Source of the DNA: an uncultured Ruminococcus sp.
GTDB lineage: Bacteria; Bacillota; Clostridia; Oscillospirales; Acutalibacteraceae
Reading direction: 5' to 3'
Assembly (NCBI GenBank): GCA_902803585.1
Contig: CADCQO010000212.1
Location: 1-12,711 of the forward strand
DNA length: 12,711 nt
A program made the translations under genes and the position numbers. Below, piece by piece: positions 12,305 through 12,711 of the stretch. Position 1 is the first letter of the stretch. Each line of letters begins with the position of its first letter. Below the pieces are notes generated by a model. That model did not search any database, was not told the DNA's origin, and worked only from the letters and a program-made list of their open reading frames with translations.

Positions 12305-12711
12305 TCAGGCATTGTCTGTCAAATGTTCGGCAAAGATAGCGTAGCCGTGTGCAGGGTCATTGATAAAGACATGGGTCAGTGCCCCTGCTAACTGACCGTT
12401 CTGGAGAATAGGGCTTCCGCTCATTCCCTGTACAATACCGCCGGTTTTGCTTAGCAGACGTTCATCTGTAATGCGGATTACCATGTTTTTGGCGGTGATG
12501 CGGTCATTGTAACTGATATCCTCGATGACAATATCGTAGGTCTGAGGGGAGCCGTTGTCCACAGTAGAAATCAGCTGTGCCGGCCCTGTGACAACTTCCT
12601 GACGGAATGCAACAGGCACAAGCGGTTTGTTTGTGGGCAGCGTATTGACAGTGCCGTAAACGCCGTGTTCGCTGTTGAGTGAAAGTGTGCCCTGTGGCTG
12701 GCTGTCGTCAA
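12305..12711 (-). CDS. SpoIVB-like peptidase (family S55), C-terminal part, truncated by the window edge
   Basis: The last 134 residues of a protein resembling SpoIVB, the forespore-secreted serine peptidase that signals sigma-K activation through the SpoIVFA/SpoIVFB complex during sporulation. The S55 catalytic segment is present: the serine in GIVQGMSGSPIL, with an aspartate 15 residues earlier in ITDERLLSK, the same spacing as Asp363-Ser378 of Bacillus subtilis SpoIVB. It ends GALTHVFINDPAHGYAIFAE, as the family does. The frame stays open past a GTG at 12619 to the right edge, so that GTG is not the start; the catalytic histidine and PDZ domain would lie beyond the window. It is convergent with the AraC-family gene. 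SpoIVB is the best call, but other S55 proteins exist, so no symbol is given. Confidence 0.88.
   Translation of the reverse strand, partial: DDSQPQGTLSLNSEHGVYGTVNTLPTNKPLVPVAFRQEVVTGPAQLISTVDNGSPQTYDIVIEDISYNDRITAKNMVIRITDERLLSKTGGIVQGMSGSPILQNGQLAGALTHVFINDPAHGYAIFAEHLTDNA

Overview
The window looks like a chromosomal core region of a spore-forming member of the Firmicutes (class Clostridia, probably near Ruminococcus/Oscillospiraceae). The evidence is a SpoIVB-type sporulation protease fragment, an S-box (SAM-I) riboswitch on metK, the ylxM-ffh-rpsP-khpA-rimM-trmD order, an HPr with both regulatory phosphosites, an NfnAB electron-bifurcating pair, strong GGAGG ribosome binding sites and near-consensus TTGACA/TATAAT promoters. 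Taxon is inferred from gene content only.

Layout, left to right. (1) The 5' part of cysK (minus strand, cut by the left edge), with a consensus promoter and palindromic candidate operators over its start of transcription. A divergent promoter drives a single amidohydrolase-2 family gene. (2) metK on the minus strand, convergent with the amidohydrolase; a 95-nt nested hairpin lies between their ends. metK is preceded by a complete SAM-I riboswitch, terminator and promoter. (3) A plus-strand translation and secretion operon: ylxM, ffh, rpsP, khpA, rimM, trmD. A hairpin resembling IS200/IS605 ends sits between ffh and rpsP, a terminator-like hairpin sits between khpA and rimM, and rplS does not follow trmD. 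(4) A 582-bp AT-rich gap with a possible 44-codon minus-strand small gene, then monocistronic ptsH (HPr) with its own promoter and terminator. (5) Minus-strand nfnA-nfnB, which couples NADH, NADPH and ferredoxin pools. (6) A 690-bp gap holding a 120-nt inverted-repeat structure and a promoter with a long leader that may encode a short peptide, then an AraC-family regulator. (7) The 3' part of a SpoIVB-like serine peptidase, cut by the right edge.

Functional threads: cysK and metK are neighbouring sulfur-metabolism genes, each with its own control (a palindrome-binding repressor is inferred for cysK, a SAM riboswitch for metK). The ffh-to-trmD block joins protein targeting, 30S assembly and tRNA m1G37 modification. 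I did not find a CRISPR array, tRNA, rRNA, intact transposase or a clear new multi-gene system. The unexplained material is in the intergenic regions, and it is reported as such.
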